In this document: piece by piece, positions 1-8,531 of the stretch | Layout: every line of letters starts with the position of its first letter | Numbering within the stretch: the first letter of the stretch is position 1 | Source of the DNA: Bacteroidales bacterium | GTDB taxonomy: Bacteria; Bacteroidota; Bacteroidia; Bacteroidales; UBA932 | Length of the DNA: 64,000 nucleotides | Assembly: GCA_021371955.1 (NCBI GenBank) | Contig: JAJFVD010000003.1 | Location: 124,001-188,000 of the forward strand | Direction: 5' to 3' | Notes under the pieces: generated by a model | What the model was told of the DNA's origin: nothing | What the model saw: only the letters and a program-made list of their open reading frames with translations | Databases searched by the model: none | Position numbers and translations under genes: made by a program

Positions 1-2
1 GA

Positions 3-890
3 CATGACGGCAAGTCAAATCCGGAACTCGAAAGGTACGATTACCGTAAAATAACGGAACTGGAAACCGCTGTTTCTACTTTAGGAATGTTATACTATAT
101 CACAGAAGGTGATAAGTATGCGAAACGGGCATCAGAGATTCTTCGTGAGTGGTTTCTTGATCCCGTGACAGGCATGAACCCAAATATGACATATGCGCAA
201 TATGTACCCGGTATGTCATATATTCGCGGAACAGGAATTCTGGATGGCCGGGCAATTGTGTATGCTCTTAACGGTGCGAAACTAATTGAAGGCAGTAAAT
301 ACTGGACCATTAATGATAAAAAGGCTTTGCAGGAATGGGTAAAAATATTCCTTTACTGGATGCAAAATAGCACTCAGGGGCTAATGGAACAGAATGCTCA
401 GAACAATCACGGATTGTGGTATGACTTTATAAGGATGGGAATGTCATTATATATTGATGATCCCTCTTATGTTAAATTGATAGTTGAGACGTCATTGTAT
501 AAGCGGTTAGATGCCCAGCAGGAAATAAACGGCAGTTTCCCACAGGAGTTGGCACGAACGTTAGGGTTGAGCTATACCACATTTGCCCTTGATGCCTTTT
601 ATGAATGCAGTGAAATTGCGTTAAAGGCAGGAATTGATATGTGGAACCACACATCAGCGAGCGGTCGTTCAATCGCAAGAGGTGTGGAATTTGCCTTTCC
701 ATACTACCTGGAACCGCAGAAATGGCCTTACCAGCAAATATCACCTTTTGAAACAGGCAGAGGATCCATGGCGCTGTATATTGCCGGGTTGAAACTAAAA
801 AAGAAGGAATATCAAGATGCTGCGAGAAAGATTGGCTATACAGCCAAACCTAATTTCCGGTATCTGCTGTACTTCGATATAAATAATTAG
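3..890 (+). CDS. Alginate lyase family protein, 5' end outside the window
   Basis: The reading frame is open to the left edge (first full codon at base 3), so the true start lies upstream. The protein resembles the alginate-lyase superfamily (PF05426, PL5-like), alpha-toroid enzymes that cleave uronate polysaccharides by beta-elimination. The NNHG motif and the later Tyr in LGLSYTTFAL match the family's Asn-His and Tyr catalytic positions. It is clearly paralogous to the next gene, which starts 32 bases downstream on the same strand and is complete, so this copy probably also carries a lipoprotein signal outside the window. The substrate is not shown by the sequence; many Bacteroidota members of this family are uncharacterised. 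Confidence 0.8.
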   Translation, partial: HDGKSNPELERYDYRKITELETAVSTLGMLYYITEGDKYAKRASEILREWFLDPVTGMNPNMTYAQYVPGMSYIRGTGILDGRAIVYALNGAKLIEGSKYWTINDKKALQEWVKIFLYWMQNSTQGLMEQNAQNNHGLWYDFIRMGMSLYIDDPSYVKLIVETSLYKRLDAQQEINGSFPQELARTLGLSYTTFALDAFYECSEIALKAGIDMWNHTSASGRSIARGVEFAFPYYLEPQKWPYQQISPFETGRGSMALYIAGLKLKKKEYQDAARKIGYTAKPNFRYLLYFDINN

Positions 891-922
891 CAGGAATGAA
901 ACTTTTCAATTAATATGACAAG

Positions 923-2170
923 ATGAAGCAAAACAAAATATTTTGGGCATTTCTTTTTTCTGCGCTTTTATTGAGCAGCTGTACAAAGAACAAAGAAATA
1001 ATTTCAATTTTGTATGACGACGAATTATTAAAATCGGCCAAGCAGGCAATTGAGGCAAAAGACAGCAGTATAATGCCAGCTTATGCACAACTCAAGAATT
1101 ATACAGATTCAGTTTGTATTAACATGGAGCCGTTGAGTGTTGTGACAGATAAAAAGCGTTTGGCGCCAAGTAAAGACCCGCGTGATTATATTACTCTTTC
1201 TCCTTATTGGTGGCCGGATACATTAGTTGAAGGAGGAGTCCCGTATATTCGACGGGACGGAGAAAGAAACCCAGAAGTATATGAATATCCCGAGAGAGCT
1301 AATAGTACAATATTTGCTGAGGCCGTGCAGTCCCTTGCCGTAATGTATTATTTAAGCAACGACGAGAAGTATGCAAAGAAAGCGGCGGAAATGCTGCGAG
1401 TATGGTTTCTCGATCCGATAACAGGAATGAATCCGAACATGACGTATTCACAAACAGTTCCCGGTATGATAGAGATAAGAGGAACCGGAATTATTGATGC
1501 CCGCAGAATTGCCGGTGCACTAAATGCTGCTAAAATAATTGAAGGTTCGGATTCCTGGACAGATGAAAATAAAGCGGAGTTAAAGGATTGGGCAAATTCT
1601 TTCAGATATTGGCTGGAACACAGCGTAAACGGATTAAAAGAGGCTGAAGCCCAGAATAATCATGGGATGTGGTATGAGGTTACTCATGAGGCGGTTGTTA
1701 TGTATGGAGGAGATTATGAATATTTACGCAAAATCATCTTAGAAAAACAACTTCCAAGAATTGACCTTCAGATGCAACCGGATGGCTCTTTACCTCGCGA
1801 ACTTGAGAGAACTCTGGGATTGCATTACTCAACATTTGCCTTGGAAGCACTTAATTTATCAGACATTATGGCCGGTAAAATCGGTCTTAATCTATGGGAA
1901 TACAAAGCCAAAAATGGACGCAGTATGCTGCTGGGTTTAGAATATTTAAAACCATTCTGGATGTCTTCTGATAAATGGCCTCATATGCAGATAAACCCGT
2001 TCAATAAAGAAAGAGGTGCTTTACTTCTTTATTGTGCCGGGAAAAGAACGAATAATAAAGAATATATTGAGTTGTCAAATTCAATCGGATATTATCCCGA
2101 TATTAATGAAAAAGAGAATACAAATTCAATACCAAGAGTAAATTCGATACTATACTATAAAATAAATTGA
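923..2170 (+). CDS. Alginate lyase family lipoprotein
   Basis: 415 residues. The N terminus has a hydrophobic segment ending in LLSSC, a lipobox, so the protein is probably exported and lipid-anchored. The body follows the PF05426 alginate-lyase fold, with the AQNNHGMWYE motif (family Asn/His) and LGLHYSTFALEAL carrying the likely Tyr acid. It is a tandem paralogue of the preceding gene: segments such as WFLDPxTGMNPNMTY and the RGTGI block are nearly identical. The pair probably acts on a uronate-containing polysaccharide in the periplasm or at the cell surface. No TonB-dependent receptor or SusD gene is visible beside it, though the locus may continue to the left. Confidence 0.82.
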   Translation: MKQNKIFWAFLFSALLLSSCTKNKEIISILYDDELLKSAKQAIEAKDSSIMPAYAQLKNYTDSVCINMEPLSVVTDKKRLAPSKDPRDYITLSPYWWPDTLVEGGVPYIRRDGERNPEVYEYPERANSTIFAEAVQSLAVMYYLSNDEKYAKKAAEMLRVWFLDPITGMNPNMTYSQTVPGMIEIRGTGIIDARRIAGALNAAKIIEGSDSWTDENKAELKDWANSFRYWLEHSVNGLKEAEAQNNHGMWYEVTHEAVVMYGGDYEYLRKIILEKQLPRIDLQMQPDGSLPRELERTLGLHYSTFALEALNLSDIMAGKIGLNLWEYKAKNGRSMLLGLEYLKPFWMSSDKWPHMQINPFNKERGALLLYCAGKRTNNKEYIELSNSIGYYPDINEKENTNSIPRVNSILYYKIN

Positions 2171-2193
2171 AATACGATTGGGATGTAAATAAA

Positions 2194-2220
2194 GGGGCTG
2201 TCTAATAACTAGGCAGCCCC
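2194..2220. terminator. Bidirectional intrinsic terminator
   Basis: A 10-base-pair stem (GGGGCTGTCT with AGGCAGCCCC, one G-U wobble) encloses a 7-base loop. It is followed by TTTTATTTTA on the plus strand and preceded by AAA, giving a short T run on the minus strand. It lies between the convergent lyase and acyl-CoA synthetase genes and can serve both. Confidence 0.8.
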
Positions 2221-2243
2221 TTTTATTTTAATATGGAATAGTA

Positions 2244-4007
2244 TTATTTCTTTTTGTCAACGTAAAGGTATCTCTTGATCTTCTGTGTAGCGGTCTTCTC
2301 AAACTGATGAGGTTTGTCCTCGACTACAGAAATTTTTGAGAACTTGTTTACTCTTGAGTTTACATATTCCGAGACCTCTTTTTTTAGCTGTTCAATTTTT
2401 TCATTAAATGCGTTTACAATATCTTCCTTGGTCTCTTCATATACATGAATTGCCTCTCCCTTCTTCTCCTCATAAGTATGCATGAGCATATCTTTTTTCT
2501 CTTCGTAGGTCTGCATAAGCTGTTCTTTCTTCTCATAATAGGCGTTAAGTGCCTCCTCTTTTGCCTCATTCAGAGCTTTAAGCTTATCTGGGTTGAAGTG
2601 GACAAATGCAATGAGTTTACCCTTGTACTGGGTTACGATGGATTCTGCAACCATTGGGTGGCCATTGATTACAGTCTCAATCTCTTCGGGGTAAATGTTC
2701 TCACCGCTGGGACCGAGAATCATGTTGGTAAGTCTTCCTTTTATATAGAGCCTGCCTTCTTTGTCAATTAGTCCAAGGTCCTTTGTGCGGAAGTATCCGT
2801 CTTTTGTGAAGGCCTGTTCTGTTGCTTCCGGGTTTTTATAATAACCCATCATGACATTTGGCCCTTTTGCAACAATTTCTCCTTCTCCTGTTACGGGATT
2901 CGGGTTGTCTATTCGTAATGTTACACCATGTACGGCAGGTCCTGTAGACTGCCATTTAACATTGCTTGGAACAGCTCCTGCAAGGAGCGGACATGTTTCC
3001 GTAAGTCCGTAGCCAATTGCATAGGGAAACTTAGATTCGTACAGAAATCTTTCAACATCTCCGTCAAGTTTTGCTCCTCCTATTCCAAAGAATCTTATCC
3101 GGCCGCCAAATGTTTTCATTAATTTTTTGCCGGCAACGATATTCAATGCCTTACGCCCGAGGGTTGTCGAATATATATAACGGGTTACCGGGTTCGCATT
3201 GAATTTGGCAAGCACGCTGCTCCGGTATATTTTTTCAATAATCATTGGTACAGTGAGCATTGTTGTGGGCCTTACTTCCTGTAATGCCTTAATGAGCAGT
3301 GAAGGAGTGGGGGCTTTTTCCATGAAATATACCGATGCTCCGCTCATAATAGGAAGCAACATGCTAAGGCTGCTCTCCAGAGTATGGGAAAGAGGCAGTA
3401 CAGAAAGCCAGATGTCCCACTCGAAACTTGGTCTTAATTTGAATGCGGCGTAAAGGTGCGAACATAAATTTTTATGGCTCAGCATTACTCCTTTGGAATT
3501 TCCTGTAGTTCCGGAAGTATAGATAATTGTTGCCAACTCATCTTCTTTTGTAAACCGAACCTCCGAAGGGGTAAGTCCCTGTTTCTGAAACAACACTTCA
3601 AGAGTGTCTGCATCTATTACTATATTGAGCGAGCTCATAATATCCTGAGGGACTTTGTAAAGCAGACGCTTAGATACAATTAATGCCTTTGCCTCGGAGT
3701 GCTCTATTACATTTCTCACTTCAAAATCAGAAAAGTCGGGTAAAATTGGTACCACAACCATTCCAAATGCAGTGGCTGCAAAATAAGCCGCGGGCCAGTT
3801 TGGCATATTATGACTGAATAATGCAACCTTGTCTCCAGGGCCTATTCCGGAAGAGGTCAACAGGTTAGATATGAATTCTGTTTTTGTTCCAAATTGGGCA
3901 TAGGTGTAATTATAACCACCCACATATGCGAAAGCTGTATTTGTTTTGTATTTATCTATGCTATAGGTAAATAGGTCTCTTAATGTTTCAAATTTCTGAA
4001 TTTGCAT
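2244..4007 (-). CDS. Long-chain acyl-CoA synthetase (AMP-forming) with a hendecad-repeat insert
   Basis: 587 residues of the ANL adenylating family. The enzyme activates fatty acids to acyl-CoA through an acyl-AMP intermediate. The ATP-binding loop YTSGTTGNSKG is near residues 163-173, the A5-type motif YGLTETCPLL is present, and the C-terminal KTATQKIKR carries the likely catalytic Lys576. Between the two parts of the small C-terminal domain (about residues 486-551) lies a Lys/Glu/Tyr-rich helical insert of five to six 11-residue units such as LMQTYEEKKDM. I would not expect this insert in an ordinary family member. The gene sits upstream of a PlsC-like acyltransferase on the same strand (38-base gap), which suggests a lipid-activation and acyl-transfer pair. 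Confidence 0.9.
   Translation of the reverse strand: MQIQKFETLRDLFTYSIDKYKTNTAFAYVGGYNYTYAQFGTKTEFISNLLTSSGIGPGDKVALFSHNMPNWPAAYFAATAFGMVVVPILPDFSDFEVRNVIEHSEAKALIVSKRLLYKVPQDIMSSLNIVIDADTLEVLFQKQGLTPSEVRFTKEDELATIIYTSGTTGNSKGVMLSHKNLCSHLYAAFKLRPSFEWDIWLSVLPLSHTLESSLSMLLPIMSGASVYFMEKAPTPSLLIKALQEVRPTTMLTVPMIIEKIYRSSVLAKFNANPVTRYIYSTTLGRKALNIVAGKKLMKTFGGRIRFFGIGGAKLDGDVERFLYESKFPYAIGYGLTETCPLLAGAVPSNVKWQSTGPAVHGVTLRIDNPNPVTGEGEIVAKGPNVMMGYYKNPEATEQAFTKDGYFRTKDLGLIDKEGRLYIKGRLTNMILGPSGENIYPEEIETVINGHPMVAESIVTQYKGKLIAFVHFNPDKLKALNEAKEEALNAYYEKKEQLMQTYEEKKDMLMHTYEEKKGEAIHVYEETKEDIVNAFNEKIEQLKKEVSEYVNSRVNKFSKISVVEDKPHQFEKTATQKIKRYLYVDKKK
2355..2552 (-). repeat. 33-base tandem repeats encoding 11-residue helical units
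   Basis: Inside the acyl-CoA synthetase gene, six consecutive units of exactly 11 codons encode ALNAYYEKKEQ, LMQTYEEKKDM, LMHTYEEKKGE, AIHVYEETKED, IVNAFNEKIEQ and the degenerate LKKEVSEYVNS. The spacing is fixed: hydrophobic residues at positions 1-2, aromatic at 5, E and K at 7-9. The second and third units are the most alike, which suggests recent duplication. Confidence 0.85.
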
Positions 4008-4045
4008 TTCTAATTTTTAATTGGACGGGTGTAATACTGCAATAA

Positions 4046-4606
4046 TCATTCCAAATCCCCGCCTGTAGTAAATCTTTCAGGATGCTTTCCCACAACACCC
4101 TTATCTTTGTACCATTGCCGGATTTTTTTCAAATCTCCGGGAACATCATCTGAAAGTTCAAATTTTTCTCCGACTCCAACCTCTTTTTTACCCCAGTCAA
4201 AATAGCCAAGATATACCGGAACATTAGCCGCTTTAGAAATAGTATGAAAGCCTGTTTTCCACCTCTCGGTCAATGTTCTTGTCCCTTCCGGGGCAATAGC
4301 CAGGTGCATAATCTCCCTTTTCGCGAATTCGTCAATCATCTGTTTTGCAACAGTGGCTCCTTTTCCCTGACGAACCGGAATACCGCCCATTGCCCTAAGA
4401 ACAGGTCCGAAAGGGCCTCTGAAAAACTCCTCTTTCACCATTACATAGGCAGTATGCCCCATTGAGTTATAATAGAGGAAAGAGATTACAAAATCCCAGG
4501 CAGAAGTATGAGGAACGCCAAGAATTATGCATTTCGGATCCGGAGCGGGAGGGTCCATTAATTTCCATCCCATAATCCATAAAAGAAATTTGTAGAAATA
4601 TCTCAT
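4046..4606 (-). CDS. PlsC-like 1-acylglycerol-3-phosphate acyltransferase family protein
   Basis: 186 residues. The HX4D acyltransferase motif is in GVPHTSAWDF and the EGTR motif in APEGTRTLTERW, with GGIPV between them. These identify the lysophosphatidate-acyltransferase-like fold, which transfers an acyl chain to a glycerolipid acceptor at the inner membrane. The protein is shorter than classical PlsC (about 240 residues), and the exact acceptor is unknown. It lies just downstream of the acyl-CoA synthetase on the same strand, with no terminator visible between them. Confidence 0.82.
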   Translation of the reverse strand: MRYFYKFLLWIMGWKLMDPPAPDPKCIILGVPHTSAWDFVISFLYYNSMGHTAYVMVKEEFFRGPFGPVLRAMGGIPVRQGKGATVAKQMIDEFAKREIMHLAIAPEGTRTLTERWKTGFHTISKAANVPVYLGYFDWGKKEVGVGEKFELSDDVPGDLKKIRQWYKDKGVVGKHPERFTTGGDLE

Positions 4607-4654
4607 TTGAAAATGATTTTAGATTCAAATTTAACAATTATTAAGCCGGCTTTG

Positions 4655-5449
4655 TCAAAAAGAATACAATAAAGTCATTGTAAGAGGTAAGTGATCGGAA
4701 GAATCAATGTTCTCAATTACCCTGTAATCTTTAATTTTAAATCCGCTTTTTTTGCCAGTGAAGAGGTAATCAATTGTTCTGTCGGGATTTTTATTTGGAA
4801 AGGTAAACTTATGCGGAAGTCCGGATGTAAGATAGTTGTCAAAAAGTATTTTCATTTCTGGACTGTCCGGTTGTGCATTCAAGTCTCCTCCAAATATTAC
4901 CGGCATTGATTCCGCTTTAAGAATACTGTCTGCCTGAGTTACCTGAACAGTTCGGATTTTGTTTGGCAAATCGAAGTGCGTGGTGGCAATACATAATTTT
5001 CCAAACCCCGGAATTGAAGTGTAAATCAATCCCATTACCCTTTGTTCTCCACCTTCCTGTGCATACAGGTGTATGCTTTTAGACGAATCAGCCGGAAAGC
5101 GTGAGATTATTGCAATTCCATAATCTCCTCCAGCAAAATCTATTGCTTTAAAAAACAGATAGTATTTGAGACCGCTTTTTTGAGAGAGTTCCTTTGCCTG
5201 ATTAATCCCAAAAGAACGGGTTGTCCCATTTTCAACCTCCTGAAGAAGTGCAAAATCGGCTTTGCTATTTGAGATAACCTCCGCAATTGCGTCAAGATCA
5301 ATTTTGCCCTTTTCTGCCGGCGGATTGCCGTGATGAATATTGTAAGTTATGACTTTAATCTCTTTGTCCCGGCCTTTTCCGTTTAATCCGGCTGCCGGAA
5401 CAATTTGAATCACTAAGACAGCAAATGCAAAAAGAAATATCTTTTTCAT
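4655..5449 (-). CDS. Secreted endonuclease/exonuclease/phosphatase family hydrolase
   Basis: 264 residues with an N-terminal signal peptide (MKKIFLFAFAVLVIQIVPAAG). The EEP-fold metal and catalytic motifs appear in order: TYNIHHG, the metal-binding Glu in LLQEVENG, GGDLNAQPDS and the C-terminal SDHLPL. The family includes DNases and phospho- or sphingomyelinases, and the sequence does not tell which substrate is used. The export signal suggests a periplasmic or extracellular phosphodiesterase. It lies between two minus-strand genes with short gaps. Confidence 0.85.
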   Translation of the reverse strand: MKKIFLFAFAVLVIQIVPAAGLNGKGRDKEIKVITYNIHHGNPPAEKGKIDLDAIAEVISNSKADFALLQEVENGTTRSFGINQAKELSQKSGLKYYLFFKAIDFAGGDYGIAIISRFPADSSKSIHLYAQEGGEQRVMGLIYTSIPGFGKLCIATTHFDLPNKIRTVQVTQADSILKAESMPVIFGGDLNAQPDSPEMKILFDNYLTSGLPHKFTFPNKNPDRTIDYLFTGKKSGFKIKDYRVIENIDSSDHLPLTMTLLYSF

Positions 5450-5460
5450 GACAGGTTCAA

Positions 5461-7179
5461 TTATTTTTCAAGGTCACTCACGTCCCCCGAAGAGACTCTG
5501 ATTCCAAAAATCTGATTTGCAACCGGGAGGCACGCGGCAGCAGAATATGTTTTGAATCCTCCGGAGAGGTTGTAGACATTATCATACCCGTTTTGGGAGA
5601 GGATTCTGGATGCAATATATCCTCTTAGCCCCACTGCACAATATACAACAATCCTTTTCCCGGCAGGAACTTCGTCAAGCCTCAGCCTTATCTCGTCAAC
5701 AGGAATATTTACCGCACCGGGGATATGTGCAAATTTGTATTCCTCATTTGTTCTTACATCCAGCAGAAAATCATTTCCGGGAACAAGCTTTTCAACCTCT
5801 TCCCAGTGCAAAATCTTAACTCTCCCTTTTATGATGTTGTCTGCCACGAAACCGGCCATATTAACAGGGTCCTTTGCCGATGAGTAGGGTGGGGCATATG
5901 CATGCTCAATTTCCATTAAATCGTATATTGTTCCAGACTTTCTTACTGCTTGGGCAAGCATCTCAATTCTCTTGTCTACACCTTCAAATCCCACAACCTG
6001 TGCTCCGAATAGTCTTCCATCGTAAGGAGAAAAGATAATTTTTACAGACAGGGGCAGTGCATTGGGATAATAACCGGCGTGTGAAGCTGAATGGGTAAAA
6101 GATGACATATATTCAATACCTTCCCTTTTGAGCATTTTACCATTGGCCCCGGTGGACGCAACAGTCAAATCAAAAACTTTTGCTATACCTGTCCCAATAG
6201 ATCCTTCGTAAGTTTGAACATTGCCGTATACAATGTTGTCGGCAACAATCCTTCCCATTTTGTTTGCAGGGCCGGCAAGAGGAATCAGTACAGGTTTGCG
6301 GGTCACAATACTGACAACTTCAATCGCATCTCCGAGAGCATATATATCCGGATTGGATGTTTGCAGATATTCGTTCACCTTTATCCCTCCGGTAATTCCA
6401 ATTTCAAGACCGGCCTCTTTTGCAAGCCTGGTTTCCGGCCGGACTCCAATACTGAGAATAACAATTTCTGCCGAAAGCTCTTTGCCGCTTTTTAGAGCAA
6501 CATTAACTTTTGAACTGTCGCTCCCAAATGATACCACGCTGTCATTAAGGTGAAGCCTCACACCCTTCGCTGCGAGTTCCAGATGTACTATCGAAGCCAT
6601 TGAGTAATCCAGTGTTGCCATAACCTGATTGGCCATTTCCACAAGATCAACATCAATACCCAGATGACGAAAGTTTTCAGCCATTTCAAGTCCGATGAAT
6701 CCCCCGCCTACGATTATCGCTTTTTTTACGTTTTTACGAGTAATAATCTCTTTAATTTTGTCTGTATCAGGTACATTCCTGAGAGTAAAAATGTCAGGAT
6801 GATTAATCCCTTCAATGGGCGGTCTTATTGGCTCGGCACCCGGAGAAAGTATAAGTTTGTCATACTTTTCTGTGTATTTTTTACCGGTTATCAGGTTGAG
6901 CACATTAACACTCTTCGATACTGTATCAATTGATTCAACTTCAGAATTTACTCTGATATCTATTTCGTACCTGCTGGTAAAACCCTCAACGGTCTGTACG
7001 AAAAGCTGGTTCCTGGATGTTATTGTATTGCCTATATAGTAAGGCAATCCGCAATTTGCATATGAGATGAATTCACCTCTTTCAAAAAGTACAATTTCTG
7101 CACTTTCATCTTCTCTCCTTAGCCTTGCGGCAACGGTTGCTCCTCCGGCAACTCCTCCGACTATTATATATTTCATCAA
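5461..7179 (-). CDS. CoA-disulfide reductase / persulfide reductase with C-terminal rhodanese domain
   Basis: 572 residues. The N-terminal FAD-binding GGVAGGATVAARL is followed by SYANCGLPYYIG with Cys43, the redox-active cysteine of the CoA-disulfide reductase family, and then by NAD-binding GGGFIGLEMAE. From about residue 455 a rhodanese domain ends with the active-site loop CAVGLRGY. Proteins of this architecture are NAD(P)H-dependent CoA-disulfide or per/polysulfide reductases. The gene is 19 bases downstream of a MarR regulator on the same strand, and opposite a thioredoxin-DUF302-DoxX operon, which supports a role in thiol or sulfur homeostasis. Met1 and Met2 are both possible starts. 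Confidence 0.9.
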   Translation of the reverse strand: MMKYIIVGGVAGGATVAARLRREDESAEIVLFERGEFISYANCGLPYYIGNTITSRNQLFVQTVEGFTSRYEIDIRVNSEVESIDTVSKSVNVLNLITGKKYTEKYDKLILSPGAEPIRPPIEGINHPDIFTLRNVPDTDKIKEIITRKNVKKAIIVGGGFIGLEMAENFRHLGIDVDLVEMANQVMATLDYSMASIVHLELAAKGVRLHLNDSVVSFGSDSSKVNVALKSGKELSAEIVILSIGVRPETRLAKEAGLEIGITGGIKVNEYLQTSNPDIYALGDAIEVVSIVTRKPVLIPLAGPANKMGRIVADNIVYGNVQTYEGSIGTGIAKVFDLTVASTGANGKMLKREGIEYMSSFTHSASHAGYYPNALPLSVKIIFSPYDGRLFGAQVVGFEGVDKRIEMLAQAVRKSGTIYDLMEIEHAYAPPYSSAKDPVNMAGFVADNIIKGRVKILHWEEVEKLVPGNDFLLDVRTNEEYKFAHIPGAVNIPVDEIRLRLDEVPAGKRIVVYCAVGLRGYIASRILSQNGYDNVYNLSGGFKTYSAAACLPVANQIFGIRVSSGDVSDLEK

Positions 7180-7198
7180 AAAAAACTGTAATCAAAAA

Positions 7199-7549
7199 TT
7201 AGCTTAAAATAGTTTTAAACTTCTCCATAATAGCAATGGACTCACTGTGCATTTCAGAAAGTTTTTTCTCTCCGCTTTCGGTGAGGGTAAAAATCATTTG
7301 TCTTTTATCCTCTTCTCCCATATGGCGCAATATGAATTTTTTAGATTCTGTGGTGTTTATCACTCTTGAACCTCTTGAGCTGGAAAGACCTATGAATTCA
7401 CAGATTTCGTTTGCACTTCTTGCAACTCCGTCGCTCATGGAACATAGTAACATTGCCTCATTGATGGTTATATCATATTTTTGCTGGAACTCTTTTTCAA
7501 AAGTGTATAAGGCTCTGTACAGATCTTTGATTTTACATATTTCTTCCAT
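7199..7549 (-). CDS. MarR-family transcriptional regulator (copy 1)
   Basis: 116 residues with a winged-helix fold: recognition helix around SSSRGSRVINTTESKKFI and wing GEEDKRQMIFTLTESG, typical of MarR. It is paralogous to the MarR-like gene at 8166-8525 across the divergent promoter region. Both have Cys at position 5 and at position 36, which could be redox sensors (inference). It is followed at 19 bases by the CoA-disulfide reductase gene and probably co-transcribed with it. The protein is short for a MarR (usually 140-150). Confidence 0.85.
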   Translation of the reverse strand: MEEICKIKDLYRALYTFEKEFQQKYDITINEAMLLCSMSDGVARSANEICEFIGLSSSRGSRVINTTESKKFILRHMGEEDKRQMIFTLTESGEKKLSEMHSESIAIMEKFKTILS

Positions 7550-7611
7550 GATTGTTGCTATTATAAATTATTTACAAAAAAAAGCATTTTTTCTTAATTT
7601 TCCAAAAATAT

Positions 7612-7624
7612 TTTCCAAAGGAAA
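7612..7624. promoter_or_regulatory. Palindrome TTTCCAAAGGAAA, candidate MarR operator
   Basis: A perfect inverted repeat (TTTCC-AAA-GGAAA) lies in the divergent region between marR copy 1 and the thioredoxin operon. It abuts the -33 box of the plus-strand promoter, where a bound MarR dimer would block RNA polymerase. Its role as an operator is inferred from position and symmetry only. Confidence 0.45.
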
Positions 7625-7655
7625 TTTGTTTTAGTGGAAATAATATTTATATTTG
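7625..7655 (+). promoter_or_regulatory. Promoter of the thioredoxin-MarR-DUF302-DoxX operon
   Basis: TTTG at 7625-7628 and TATATTTG at 7648-7655 are perfect matches to the Bacteroidota -33 and -7 boxes, with the normal 19-base spacer. The start codon at 7685 lies about 25 bases past the expected transcription start. Confidence 0.75.
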
Positions 7656-7684
7656 CAGAAATTAATTAATGAATTTTGATAATA

Positions 7685-8164
7685 ATGAAAAAAATAGTTC
7701 CGTTTTTACTTATGTTCCTTGTTGTAACAGGTTGTGGTGCAAACTCGAAGAATGGAGACAGCAGCGGCAGTGCAGTAGCATCTGAAGCAAGTAAAGTGTA
7801 TACAATTCATCTTACTAAAGCTGAGTTCCTTAAGAAAATTATTAACTATGAAGAAAATCCGTCTGAATGGAAATATCTGGGAGACAAACCGGCTATTGTA
7901 GATTTCTATGCATCATGGTGTGGCCCGTGTAAAACAGTTGCACCAATTCTTGAAGAACTGGCAGCCGAATACAAGGGTGACATTTATATTTATAAAATTG
8001 ATACCGAGAAGGAAGAGGAGCTGTCTGCCGCTTTTGGCATAAGCAGTATTCCTACAATGTTGTTTATCCCCATGGGTGCGAATCCGCAGGTAATTCAGGG
8101 AGCACTTCCCAAAGAGGAATTAAAGAAAATAATAGAAAACACTCTTTTAAAAAAGAAATTGTAA
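7685..8164 (+). CDS. Thioredoxin-domain lipoprotein
   Basis: 159 residues from ATG at 7685. A TTG nine bases upstream is in frame but would spoil the signal peptide charge pattern. The N terminus MKKIVPFLLMFLVVTGC is a lipoprotein signal. The thioredoxin fold has the active site WCGPC, preceded by VDFYAS, and the cis-Pro in SIPTMLF. It should act as a periplasm-facing, membrane-anchored thiol-disulfide oxidoreductase. It is first in an operon with a MarR regulator (1-base gap), a DUF302 protein and a DoxX protein. Confidence 0.88.
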   Translation: MKKIVPFLLMFLVVTGCGANSKNGDSSGSAVASEASKVYTIHLTKAEFLKKIINYEENPSEWKYLGDKPAIVDFYASWCGPCKTVAPILEELAAEYKGDIYIYKIDTEKEEELSAAFGISSIPTMLFIPMGANPQVIQGALPKEELKKIIENTLLKKKL

Positions 8165-8165
8165 A

Positions 8166-8525
8166 ATGAAGAAAATCTGCGCCATAAGAGATGTCTGCAG
8201 GTCAATTGCAGATTATGAGAATAAATTTCAAAAAGTTTTTTCGATGTGCCTTAACGAAGGTATGATACTTTGCTGTCTTAAAGAATCAAGACTATCTTCG
8301 GGAGAAATAGCAGATCAGATTAATCTTACATGCTCAAATACATCTAAACTCATAAGATCAGTTGAAGAAAAAGGATACATTAAAAGAGTACTTGGAGACA
8401 AGGACAAAAGGCAAATGTATTTTGTCCTTACAAAGGAAGGGAAAAAAGTACTGAATGATATTGAGGAGAGAGATCTTGAGATATCATATCCCCTTTCCCT
8501 CATAATTGATTTACAAAATAAATGA
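8166..8525 (+). CDS. MarR-family transcriptional regulator (copy 2)
   Basis: 119 residues with a winged helix: DNA-binding helices at SSGEIADQINLTCSNTSKLI and wing GDKDKRQMYFVLTKEG. It is paralogous to the MarR at 7199-7549, sharing the DKRQM wing and the Cys5 and Cys36 positions, with extra Cys at 11, 28 and 37. It starts one base after the thioredoxin stop codon, so translation is probably coupled. It may regulate its own operon. Confidence 0.82.
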   Translation: MKKICAIRDVCRSIADYENKFQKVFSMCLNEGMILCCLKESRLSSGEIADQINLTCSNTSKLIRSVEEKGYIKRVLGDKDKRQMYFVLTKEGKKVLNDIEERDLEISYPLSLIIDLQNK

Positions 8526-8531
8526 CTTATT

